A DNA stretch of 64,000 nt, taken from assembly GCF_028389875.1 (NCBI RefSeq), contig NC_084682.1, positions 10,001 through 74,000 of the forward strand, given 5' to 3'. Positions 1 through 9,285 of the stretch are shown here, piece after piece. The position numbers were made by a program, and so were the translations under genes. Under the pieces are notes generated by a model. That model saw nothing but the letters and a program-made list of their open reading frames with translations, searched no databases and was not told where the DNA came from. The first letter of the stretch is position 1. Each line of letters starts with the position of its first letter. This stretch comes from Rhea pennata (lineage: Eukaryota > Chordata > Aves > Rheiformes > Rheidae).

Positions 1-218
1 CCAGTGCCGGAAGCCTACTGCTCCCGGCATGCCGCGCAAACCAACATGGCCCCCTCCGGAAGTCCAGTGCCGGAAGACTACTGCTGCCGGCATGCCGCGC
101 AAACCAACATGGCCCGCCGGAAGCCTACTGCTCCCGGCATACCGCGCAAACCAACATGGCCCCCTCCGGAAGCCCAGTGCCGGAAGCCTACTGCTCCCGG
201 CATGCCGGGCAGCCGCAG
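1..218 (+). repeat. Tandem promoter-like modules (ETS + ZNF143/THAP11-like + YY1-like), four copies
   Basis: Four head-to-tail copies with starts about 53-63 bases apart (near 1, 64, 117 and 174). Each has an ETS-type CCGGAAG (for example 7-13 and 70-76), then a block of the form CTACTGCTCCCGGCATGCCG (from about position 15 in copy 1), and, in the first three copies, AACATGGCC (43-51 in copy 1). The middle block resembles the ZNF143/THAP11 promoter motif (ACTACnnnTCCCnGCATGC) and the last resembles a YY1 site. The array is cut by the window edge, so more copies may lie upstream. That it works as a promoter is inference; the repetition is directly visible. Confidence 0.8.
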
Positions 219-746
219 TGCTCCGTGAGGTTTGATCCTGCGGCGACTCCGTTCTGTCCCCTGCCAGGCCTCGGCACCCAGAAACCGCTGAACAGCCCGG
301 TCCGCGCCTCCGCGATCCGCAGCAGCGGCCCGGGGCTCCCCGCCAGCGGTCCCGGGTCAGCTCTGACACTGCCCCTGCCTTGCATGACCCTCCCCAGGGC
401 TTCCCTCAGGATACCTCCTGCCCCTCCCTGACATGGTCTTGATCTGACCCCAGACTCCCCCACGCTAATCTGAATGTGCTCTAAACCCCACCACAGCCCT
501 GGCGCAACCCCTTCAAGCTTCACTCCTCCAGCCCCAGCGCACCACCTCTCCCCCCCCCCCACAATGGCCCTGGTGCACTGCTCTTCCCCACCATGTCCTT
601 GATACAAGGCCACCCCCAGCCCCCGTGCAGTTTTCCCCAGCCTGGTGCACCTTGGTTGTGCCGTGTTGCCCAGGACATTCCCATTCACTAAGACCCCCAG
701 CATGTGCGAGACCCGCAGCCTGGATTTCCCCCACCCCCCCAGTTCC

Positions 747-752
747 ACTCAC
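747..752 (-). other. Splice-donor-like site on the minus strand, conserved in both copies of the duplicated block
   Basis: Read on the minus strand, the sequence is CAGAAGAG followed by GTGAGT, a near-ideal 5' splice site. The matching place in copy 2 (8350-8355) keeps GTGAGC. The preceding minus-strand codons are loosely alike in the two copies (a GAAAKH versus GAAAEH stretch), which may be only duplication homology. This suggests that a minus-strand first exon once existed. No downstream exon could be identified. Confidence 0.35.
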
Positions 753-1011
753 CTCTTCTGAGGTGCAGTTGCTGTTCCAGTTCCAGCAGGCAGTGCTTGG
801 CAGCAGCTCCATTGTGCTGGACTGACTCGTGAGCTTTTCCAAAATGCAGACCCTGGTCCCAGTGCATGCCTACTTCCTGCCCTTGCAATCAGCCCAACAC
901 CTTACACTTGTCCCAGCCTCAGGGCCTACAGCTGCAGCCCATCAGGGACAGCTGGGACTGCCAGGACAGCAGAGGCACCCCCACTCTTGATAGCAGCTTC
1001 CTGAAAGCTCA

Positions 1012-1415
1012 AGGGAGAGCTCTGGGGTGCACAGAGAGGAAAAGGAAGTATTCAGGGGACAAGAGAACAAAGCAAGAGCTGTGTGTTCAATAAAAGTTAA
1101 AAAAGAGGCAATGGAAGAGCAAATGGAGCAACTCTGGGGGCACCAGAAGGCATCAGGAGAGCCCTGGGGAACCCTCAGAAGCACTCAGAAAACTCTGGGA
1201 CAGAGGAGAAGGCCGAACAGAGAACATTGTGGCATGCTGCAAAGCAAACACAGGGCCCCAGGGCACACCAAAAGGCATATGGGTGGCCTGGGGGCAAAAC
1301 AAAATGTGAATTGAGGGGTCCTTAGGACATCAGAGGATAAACACAGAGCTCCGGGGCAAATTAAAATACAAAGGGCCTCAGTGTACACCAGTGGGGTCAT
1401 AAAGCAAATCACAGA
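1012..1415. repeat. Degenerate ~31-bp minisatellite
   Basis: Imperfect units of about 31 bases recur, each with a core like CTCTGGGGCAnnCCAAAAG. Recognisable unit starts fall near 1018, 1050, 1129, 1159, 1190, 1222, 1253, 1284, 1315, 1347 and 1374, so most spacings are 30-32. The same unit recurs four to five times at 8466-8610 in the second copy of the block. I see no open frame across it that looks like protein. Confidence 0.7.
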
Positions 1416-1793
1416 GCTCGATGAAGGACAGGACAGTGCCTGCAGGCTCCCTCCACCCCACAGAAACTCTGTCTCCCAACTATAGGCAGACAGACCTGGC
1501 CTCAGACACCCAAAGGATGTTGCAGAGTGCTGAAAGCAAATCCGTGATCAGTCTGGGCACCTCATACAGCCCTGGAGGGGTCCTGGCTGCCCCCATAATA
1601 ATGGCAATCACCCCCAAGAGCCCTGGCAGTGCAAGGGCAGTTCCTCACAGCCCTGTGAACAGCACTGAGTTCCCTGTGAACCACAGGCACTCCAAAGTAC
1701 CAGCTCCCAGCCCCAGGCGCAGCTTGTAACCTCCTCCCCACAGCATCATCTCCAGGCAAGGGGACATCCAGAACCACAGACATGAGCACAAAG

Positions 1794-1812
1794 AATAAAG
1801 CAACTGTTTATT
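1794..1812. terminator. Poly(A) signals on both strands
   Basis: AATAAA on the plus strand (1794-1799) is followed at once by TTTATT (1807-1812), which is AATAAA on the minus strand. This lies just beyond the duplicated block and could end a transcript on either strand. No transcript is demonstrated, and such pairs also arise by chance. Confidence 0.25.
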
Positions 1813-4800
1813 GTTTTACTGCACAAAAATACCACCTGGGAGCAAGTCTGCCACAAAGCTCAGTGCCAGCACACTTCCCCTTACTAGACGACACCTGAAG
1901 AGTCATCACCACGCCAGCGTCCGTCCATCCATCCGTTCATTGGGGAAGAGTCAGTTCCCGCTGCAGCCCCTGACATGGCAGGTGTCTGTGTAGCTGATGG
2001 CCTACCCCTTCTGCTTTTTCCTTCAGGGGCAGGATTCAGCTCTGAGAATTGAGAGGACAATGCCTGATCTCACCTGCCTGTATTTTTGCATCCCAGACTA
2101 GAGCCCTACAGGACACTTGCACAGCTCTCAGCTCACCCACTGCATTGCCAGTCTCAGTGTGGTGGGCCTGCACTGCATCAAACCCAGACCCAAGCTCAGT
2201 GCATTGAGATGAACACCAGGTACAGGGGAAGGTTACAGACACCAAAGGAGTGTTTGCAGCCTTAGGCTTCTTAGGCTTCAGGGCTTACAGTTTACTGTCT
2301 AAGGATTTAGCCCTCTTAATTTATCAGTAAGCTGTAAGCCCTCCACCCTAAGTGACAAACTCCAAATCTTAGAATCCATGGTTGCTGAGGCTTTAAAACT
2401 TATGAAGTTGGATTTTAAATTCTGTGCCATGATTGCTAAGTGACCAAACTGTAACCCCTGTCTGATAAAGGCTGAGCCCCCACAAAATAAAAACACAACC
2501 CCTGCGTGAGAGACCCTCAACAACAAACTAAACAAGAAACCTTAAGTGAAAACCTTCAAACCCTCAGCTTTAAACAAGAAACACCAAAGCATCCATGAAC
2601 ATGAAAACAGTAAAGAGAAGCCAAAGATTTTGCCCATACCTTAAGAAGTTTCCCCTTCATTTAGAAGGGCACCAAAACAGGAAGGCATGCACCACAGTCC
2701 TGTTAAAGTTGCTGTTTAGCGGCTTGATTTTAGCCACATTCAAATGTGAGCACATGCAAGAATCACGCCACTGGACTGCACTAAGCTGCACTACCACTGA
2801 ACGTACCTGAAACGGTGCAAGCATCTTTGTTACTGACTGTTAATATTTTTGGTCCTCTCAGCTCCAAGGACAACCATCCACAGCCAATGATACCAGTTAC
2901 CACCAACAGCAAATCTACCTTCCACCTCACAGCCCTGCTCACATACAGTGCAAGCCCTTGACATAGCTGTGTCCACACTGCAAGTCAGAGCTCACGTTCC
3001 ATGGCCAGCTGCAGATCTCTGCAGAGCTCCCAACTGTGACAATGCTCCTTTGACTAGCAGACTATGCTTCAGCACCTGCAAAGAGGCTGGAACAGTTACT
3101 GAGAGGCCAGCAACAGCACAGCCCTCCTAGAACTGCTTCCTAGTCCAAGGCCCATAATTGTTTTCACAACGATGAGTGATGCTCTGCGCTGCTTCAGTCT
3201 CCCTCTCTGGCTCCATTTCATTGCAAGAATGTCACACCTGCCCTCATGTACAGCCCTCCCAGACCCCTTCTGTACTTACAGACTTCCTTAAGAGAGTATA
3301 ACAGAAATCAACAGAATGGGCTGAGCTGCTCCTCTTGAAGTTGCTCGCCCTCACAAGGTTATCCTGCAAATCAGTCAAACCATGAAGGGCCCTGGGAGAT
3401 TCTCGTTTTAGAAGCTCCCCCCCCCCCCCAAAAAAAAGAAGTTTTAATGATGGTTCCCTAACCTGGACAAACGCAGATCCCCCCCAGAAGCCCAGTAACA
3501 GTTTTTATCCTGAGGTCCCAAGTTGCTTGCAGCCAAGCAAGGCAAAAGGCAGTGGGGTCCCGGCTTACTCATCTCGCCCCAAAATTCTTATTTTAGGCCT
3601 CACTGCTTCTTCCAGGTAAACAGACCAAAATACAGCTCCAGGCAGGCAGCTGAGGCTTCACCTGACCTGGTGGCCCTGCTAGCAACAGCAGCACCATAGT
3701 GACTGGGCTACCCATTGCTATTCCCCACTTCCTTTGCCCGTCTGTGAATTCCGGCTTACTACTCACAAGTCCGGTAAGGACGAGGCCAACCTTCCTATGG
3801 CCAAAGGGTCCTTGTCGGCACTGGGAGGAGAACCTTTCCTCTAGCATCTTCCGGGCCGCCCTTGACACGTGATAACTCACAGAGGTCTGAGGGCGATACC
3901 CTGTAGCTCTTCATGGCAGCATACAGTCATTCCCTGACGATTGGAATGCCTAGGATTAACACATTTTATAAATACTACCGCTATAGGGTGTAAAGACAAA
4001 ATAAAATTTCTTCAAACAAACAAAACCTCTTTCTGTCTGACCGAATGACCACATGCATCAATGCCTGGCGCTCATGAGGAAGCTAGCAAACCCTCTGGGC
4101 TGATGCTGTTCTAGCGGGCTGTCTGTCTGAACTCCTCTGTCTTGCTTGAGACTTGCGCAGTAACTGCCCTGGCTCGTTAAGATTAGTGCCCACTTAGCCA
4201 CTTGGATAGATGATCCCCTGCTGTCTATTTGTATGCCTGGCATTACTACTTCAGAAGGACCTGAGCGCATTCGATTGCCTGTGCTATCAAAGGTGGAAGC
4301 CTCAAAGACAATTACAGCCCAGACTGCTGTTAAATGGTCTTTCTTACAGAGAATTTGTGTTCTGGCCTCAAAGGGGATGCCAGGATGGTGCTACTGGCTC
4401 CCACTTTCCCTTACTGCTGTTTTCTAATGGTGCTGCTCCCACAGAGTCAGCAGATGCGGAAAGCATTACTGAAAAAGGCTTGCCTTGTCCCGAGAATTTG
4501 AGGGCAGGAGATGGTTATTAATTCCACGAGGCTTTAATATATCCTCTATCTACTGTCTTCCTCTTTCCCCAAATACCATTGCCAGGTAACTAACTTGGGG
4601 TTGCACTAACTGAGCCCTCTGAAAATGATCTCTTAACTTTACAGTTCAAAAGCTTTCTCTCTCCCCTTCTCTTCCCCCCCCCCCACTTCTTCAGTAACTC
4701 TGGCCACTTGACCATCGTTCCCCTAAGCTAATTAATTTACTGTCTTGTAGCTTTTAAAATAGGATGTTTCGTAGACATATAATGTCACACACGCAGAAAT

Positions 4801-6600
4801 ACACGTACGTAGCATACTTCTTGTAAAGCAGACAGACCTTCTGTTATACATCGGTGATCTGTTATTCCCATTGCTTTAATGGCGATCCTTCCTAGTCAGG
4901 AGTAATGGGTCCTCCTTTGTGGGAGATGGAGACAACTCTCAGTTGGTTCCATTTGATTTTATCACTTCAGCTTGCTTACGTTTTTTCTGGTCTCTTCAAC
5001 TTCAGCTGGGGCAACCGATCTGAAAGAGTAAGTATTGTATCTTTCCCTTTCTATCTACGCATGTATGATAACAAAACAAAATAGAAACAGCCAAAGCAAA
5101 ACTAAGGCAGATGCTGTTAACGATATCTGCAGGGTAGGAAAGGGTTACTCAGCCCTCAGTGCTGTCTCTGGGAGGCCAAAATAACTAACAGTCATTATTA
5201 ATAGTTACCTTACTTGCCCATGGCATAACACCTCCTTCTTTAGCAGTTGCTGGGGATACCAAGGGTCCACTGCATTTTTGCTTCCTTGTTTCATCCCATC
5301 CCTTAGGAATTAATAACAGACTGCTTGTTCAGGTTTCCCCTCTGTCAGCATTTGCTATCATTGGTTCCAGCTCTGTAACAAAGAAACTAGCATTTTACTC
5401 CCAGTGAAAGGCAATGAAAGTATTTATGCATGTTCTTTTTCTCTTTACTGTGTTCTTTTCTCTTTTCCTTTCTTCTCCCCCCCCCTTAAAGAAAAGGTCT
5501 CAGTACAGCACTTTGCATCATATGTTATAGGGTAAACAGTTTGGAAACATGGTATACAGCAATTAGAGCTAGGTTATTAAACAGGCAGGCACATCGCCTA
5601 ATACTTACCTACACCATCTTCCGTGAAACCTTGTTTTTATCCTGCTTCAGTATTATTGTTACTGTTCAGTATCCTTTCTCAAACCCTTGCATACACCCCC
5701 TTAACCGACAACTCCCTCGGTCTTTAATGACACAGAAAAATGATAGCACTTGAGGTGCCCGTCTCTGTTTCAGACCTATTACCTTGCTGATACAGCTCCC
5801 AGATTCCCCTTACGCTTGGATGCTTGCCTCACAGGTGATGACCAAAACGAACAGCTAGATCACCAGATCTAGCTGCTTCTCTTCAAGATGTCCCCTCTCA
5901 GGGGACTACCCTACCAAACAAACCAAGAAGACTCATGAGGCCAAGAGAGTACCAGGTTTTCGACACAACTTCCCCGAGGCTTTCAGCATGATTGACATAG
6001 GTGTTTTTCCTCACATTACTCAAAGCTACACTCATCTGTTACTTAGGACTAAACTGCTTCTACTTTAAGAGGAGATTGCTGTTTGTTTAAACTTTGCATA
6101 GAGTCCGTAACTTGCTACGCATCTGCTTTAGTCCCGTCTGCTTTCACAATGCTTTTGCTAAGGAAAGCTGGTAATTAATAACACCCATTCTCCCACAGGC
6201 TGGAGTAAGACATTTCTCCTGCTCTGAGGAGATGCCTGAAAGTCAGTCTCTTTTTTGTGGCATTCCTGGGGCTTCCCAGGGCCCATCAGTGTTCTCTTAG
6301 GCTTTTCGCGAGCCTTTTATATAATAAGGCAATTCCTTAGCCTGACGTTTTAGGTTAATGCTCCCCTTAAGCACCGTGCACAGCACAGCTATCCCACACT
6401 AGCCACATCTTGCACATACAGAGGGTTCTGAGAGGCAGCTCAGACAAAGAGCGAGAAAAATCAGTTTGGCATCTGTGCCTCCACCCGTCAACATTTTTCA
6501 GGCTGTGCCTGGCAGTGGGGGGGGGGGGGGCCCTTAAGGTGTCTGGGAGCGTCTTTCTTCTATTCATCTGCTCCCTCCCCTGGCCACACTCCTCAAGGGA
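1813..6600. other. Intergenic, no gene recognised
   Basis: Moderate-GC DNA with only short open frames, none of which resembles a known protein. Homopolymer tracts include C-runs near 3418-3429 and 4674-4684, and a 14-base G-run at 6517-6530. No tRNA, spliced gene or clear transposon was recognised. Confidence 0.5.
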
Positions 6601-6689
6601 ATAACTTGGGGCTGTGCTAATTGTACCTGACTCCAGTTCACCTTCAGCCGGTTTGCTCCAGAGGGTTCAAGCCTCCCAGGACTCAGCAG

Positions 6690-7140
6690 CGCTCCAGGGC
6701 CCGCCTGCGGCCCCGCTCCTACGGGCTGCATCCGCAGGGGCAAGCGCACGCTCTGGTCCACGTCGGGCAGGAACCGGGCCACTAAAGGCAACACATGGCG
6801 AAGGGATGGTCAGACCCGCGCTGCGGCACACGCGGCGCTGCGCAGACCCTGCCTGGCGCTCCCGGCGGGGCGGGGCCGAGCCGGGCCCCAGCCCCCGACG
6901 CCCCGAGTCCCGCACCACCTCCGTCAGCAAGCAGGCGGCAGCCCAATGCCCGCGGCCACCCGAAGGGACGCGCTCGCCTCATGGGTGCCCCGAGAACCTT
7001 CACCTCAATGGGCCTCGACCCTCACCCTCCACCGCCGCAGTAAAGCTCCGCTCCTGCTCGCCGCCATGCTGCTCCCCGGAGTCGCACACGCGCCGCTCGC
7101 CAACGGGGCGCGGCCGCAGCAGCAGCTCGGTGGCCGAGCA
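6690..7140 (+). repeat. GC-rich duplicated block, copy A (direct repeat of 8840-9285)
   Basis: It shares long near-identical stretches with 8840-9285, including 'gacccgcgctgcggcacacg', 'gggccgagccgggccccagc' and 'aacggggcgcggccgcag'. Copy A has about 17 extra bases near 6857. The offset between copies is about 2.15 kb. This differs from the ~7.8-kb offset of the first block, so the region was not made by one simple duplication. Confidence 0.85.
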
Positions 7141-7504
7141 CCGCACACGCGCCGGCTGCGGCCGCAACCGGAGAGGCAGGGAGAGCGGCACCTCGCCTGC
7201 TTGCGGCGCTGCCTCCAAACGGCTCCCGCGTGCGAACCGCAGCTCGCCGCCGCACCGCGGGGCTCGCCTCGAGGCTGCTCTGCCCGTGCCCGAGAGACTG
7301 GCAGCGATCAGCGCGTAGGCTCTGGGGCTGCCCTGGAGCGAGGGTCCCGCGGAGCAGCTCCCAGACGGTACCGTCCGTCCCTGCGACGCTGGGGAGCAGC
7401 GATGAGGGAAAGCTCCCTGCGCTGCCGGTCCACGAGCGCCGGGAAGGGGCAAGGAGCAGGGCCCATGCGCTTACCCGTGACCAAAGCAGCGGAGAGGAGC
7501 GGCG

Positions 7505-7812
7505 ACGGTGAGCAGCGCTGCACGCGCGTGCGGCGGCTGCTGGCCGCATTCTCCGCCCGCGGTGGAGGCCGGTCGCGGCGGCAGTACTGGATTGTGGACA
7601 CGCGAGGGCAGCAGTGAGCGCGGCGGAGCGCAGTGCGCGTGCGCAGCCCATGTTCGTGTGCAGTACCGACCTTTCGACACCGGAGGACAGCGGTGAGCGC
7701 GGCGGAGCGCACGCGCGTCCCCCGTTCCGGTGCACTACCGCACGTTCAACACGCGATGGCAACAATGCGCACGGCGTAGCGGAGCGCGCATGCGTCTCCT
7801 GTTTCGGTGGCA
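7505..7812. repeat. Tandem 72-79-bp GC-rich units with NRF1 sites
   Basis: Clear unit starts are near 7613 and 7692 ('ggtgagcgcggcggagcgca'), with diverged units beginning near 7507 and 7764. Each unit has a CGCGCATGCG-like core followed by a 'cagtaccg' or 'cactaccg' segment and a 'cgacac' or 'cacgcga' tail. The core at 7634-7645 is a full NRF1 palindrome (TGCGCGTGCGCA), and the one near 7785-7795 has one mismatch. A YY1-like AACATGGC follows at 7819-7826. A promoter role is inferred from motif type and clustering. Confidence 0.65.
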
Positions 7813-7839
7813 GAGCACAACATGGCTGCCCGGATGCCG

Positions 7840-7940
7840 AGTGCCCGAAGACTACCGTTCCCGGCATGCCGCGCGAAGCACAAACATGGTCGACAGGAAG
7901 CCCGTGCCGGAAGACTACCGCTCCCGGCATGCCGCGGGGG
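7840..7940 (+). promoter_or_regulatory. Two ETS + ZNF143/THAP11-like promoter modules
   Basis: The first module has ACTACCGTTCCCGGCATGCC at 7851-7870 with AACATGG downstream. The second has CCGGAAG at 7907-7913 directly followed by ACTACCGCTCCCGGCATGCC at 7914-7933. They fit the ZNF143/THAP11 site (ACTACAATTCCCAGCATGC) at nearly every fixed position and are the counterparts of the four-copy array at 1-218. Binding is inferred from the motif only. Confidence 0.65.
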
Positions 7941-8349
7941 CCCGTACCCCGCAGCGCTCGCTCAAGTTCGACCCTACGGCGATTCCGTTCCATCCCGTCC
8001 CCCAATACCGTCCGTGGCCCCTCCCGCGACCCGCTCCGGGTCAGTTCCGACACTGCCTGTGCCCCCCCGCCCCCCTCCCCACAATCCTGCCTAGGGCTTC
8101 CCCTGGTGTCCCTCCTCCGCCTCCCAGACACCCTCCCCATCTGGCGCAGGACGCCCCCCTCCTTCCCCCGCGCACCCCCTTTCTCTCCGGCCCCCACAGC
8201 CCCGGCGCACCTCCTTCCCCCCCGCGGCCCCGGTGCACCGCCCCTCCCCCCGGCTCCGGCGCGCCCCGCTTGTGCCGCCTTGCCCAGGGCGTTCCATCTG
8301 CGCGGGTACGCGTAGGACCCGCAGCGCGCGCCCTCCTCCCCCCCGCCCT

Positions 8350-8355
8350 GCTCAC
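8350..8355 (-). other. Splice-donor-like site on the minus strand (copy 2 counterpart of 747-752)
   Basis: The minus strand reads GCGGAGTAG followed by GTGAGC. It aligns with the donor-like site of copy 1 and is preserved despite heavy divergence around it. A functional exon end is possible but unproven. Confidence 0.3.
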
Positions 8356-8465
8356 CTACTCCGCGCTGCAGCCGCCCTGCCGCGTCCAGCGGGCGGTGCT
8401 CGGCTGCAGCTCCCCTGCCTCGGACCGGCCCCGGCGCCAGCTTGCCCCAAATACAGCTCCTCTCC

Positions 8466-8610
8466 CGGCCCAGGGGGCAACCCAAAATGTGAACTGAAGG
8501 CCCCTGAGGGCATCAGAGGGCAAACACAGGGCTCCAGGGCAAACCAAAACATAAACAAAGGGCCTCGGGGCACACCAAAGCACACATCAGGCACCTCACA
8601 GGACTCAGCG
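8466..8610. repeat. ~31-bp minisatellite, second locus
   Basis: Four clear units of 30-31 bases start near 8469, 8500, 8530 and 8561, with cores such as 'gggctccagggcaaacc' and 'gggcctcggggcacacc'. The unit and its position in the block match the array at 1012-1415. Confidence 0.7.
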
Positions 8611-8839
8611 CAGCTGTCAGCACGGCGCCTGCAGGCTCTACCTGGCCCCACGGACGCTCCCAGCTCCAGGCACGCGGGCCCAGGCACAGACACGCCAGGG
8701 AGCAGCCTGGTGCCCTCACACAGCCCTGGAGGGGCTCTGGCTGCCCCCATGATGATGGGAATCACCTCTAAAAGTCCTCCGGGCCACGCCTGCCACAACA
8801 GGAGCCGACCTCCCGCCGACGCCGTGCCGCAACCCCGCT

Positions 8840-9285
8840 CCGGGGCCCATCCGCGGCCCCGCTCCTCCAGGCTGCGGCTGCAGGGGCGAGCGCACGCTCC
8901 GGCCCGCGCTGGGCAAGACCCGGGGCCCTAAAGGCGGCACACGGCGAAGGCAAAGTCGGACCCGCGCTGCGGCACACGCGGCGCCGCGCAGACCCCGCCC
9001 GGCGGGGCCGAGCCGGGCCCCAGCCCCCGCCGCCCCGAGTCCCGCACCGCCGCCTCCACGCAGCGACGGCCTCAGCGGGCAGGCAGCAGCCCGACACCCG
9101 CGGCCACTCGAAGGGGCGCGCTCGCCTCACGGCCGCCCCCCGACCCTCCACCTCAGCTGGCCTTGGCCCTCACCCGCCACCGCCGCCGCGGGAAAGCTCC
9201 GGCCCGGCTCGCCGCCACGGTGCTCCCCGGCGCCGCGTGTGCCCCGCCCGCGAACGGGGCGCGGCCGCAGTCGCGGCGGGAGGGG
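8840..9285 (+). repeat. GC-rich duplicated block, copy B (direct repeat of 6690-7140)
   Basis: Near-identical to 6690-7140 over several hundred bases with small indels. It ends in a G-rich stretch (about 9276-9300) that could form G-quadruplexes on the plus strand. No coding content is recognised. Confidence 0.85.

Larger units (their letters stand above)
1..1640. repeat. Duplicated block, copy 1 (diverged direct repeat of about 7835-8795)
   Basis: The order of landmarks matches 7835-8795: ETS/ZNF143-like modules; a segment reading 'cggcgactccgttc' (versus 'cggcgattccgttc'); a C-rich stretch with 'cagggcttccc' (versus 'tagggcttccc'); 'ttgtgccgtgttgcccagg' (versus 'ttgtgccgccttgcccagg'); a minus-strand donor-like site; a 31-bp minisatellite; and 'cacagccctggaggggt.ctggctgccccca' near 1563-1592 (versus 8719-8748). 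This copy has lost many CpGs compared with copy 2, as expected of older or methylated DNA. No protein homology is recognised. Confidence 0.75.
7835..8795. repeat. Duplicated block, copy 2 (diverged direct repeat of 1-1640)
   Basis: See the entry for 1-1640 for shared landmarks in the same order. This copy is shorter, because its minisatellite has four to five units instead of about a dozen. It keeps a high CpG density, so it may be the younger or unmethylated copy. It lies inside the CpG island and runs directly into the second GC-rich block at 8840. Confidence 0.75.

Noticed and set aside
6614..7318. A 234-codon plus-strand open frame
   Set aside because: Same GC-rich cause. The homologous copy at 8840-9285 does not keep the frame.
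7022..8485. A 487-codon minus-strand open frame across the duplicated CpG island
   Set aside because: Low-complexity Gly/Arg/Ala composition, tandem repeats inside it, and no family resemblance. It spans promoter-like modules and a minisatellite, so it is most likely a GC artefact.
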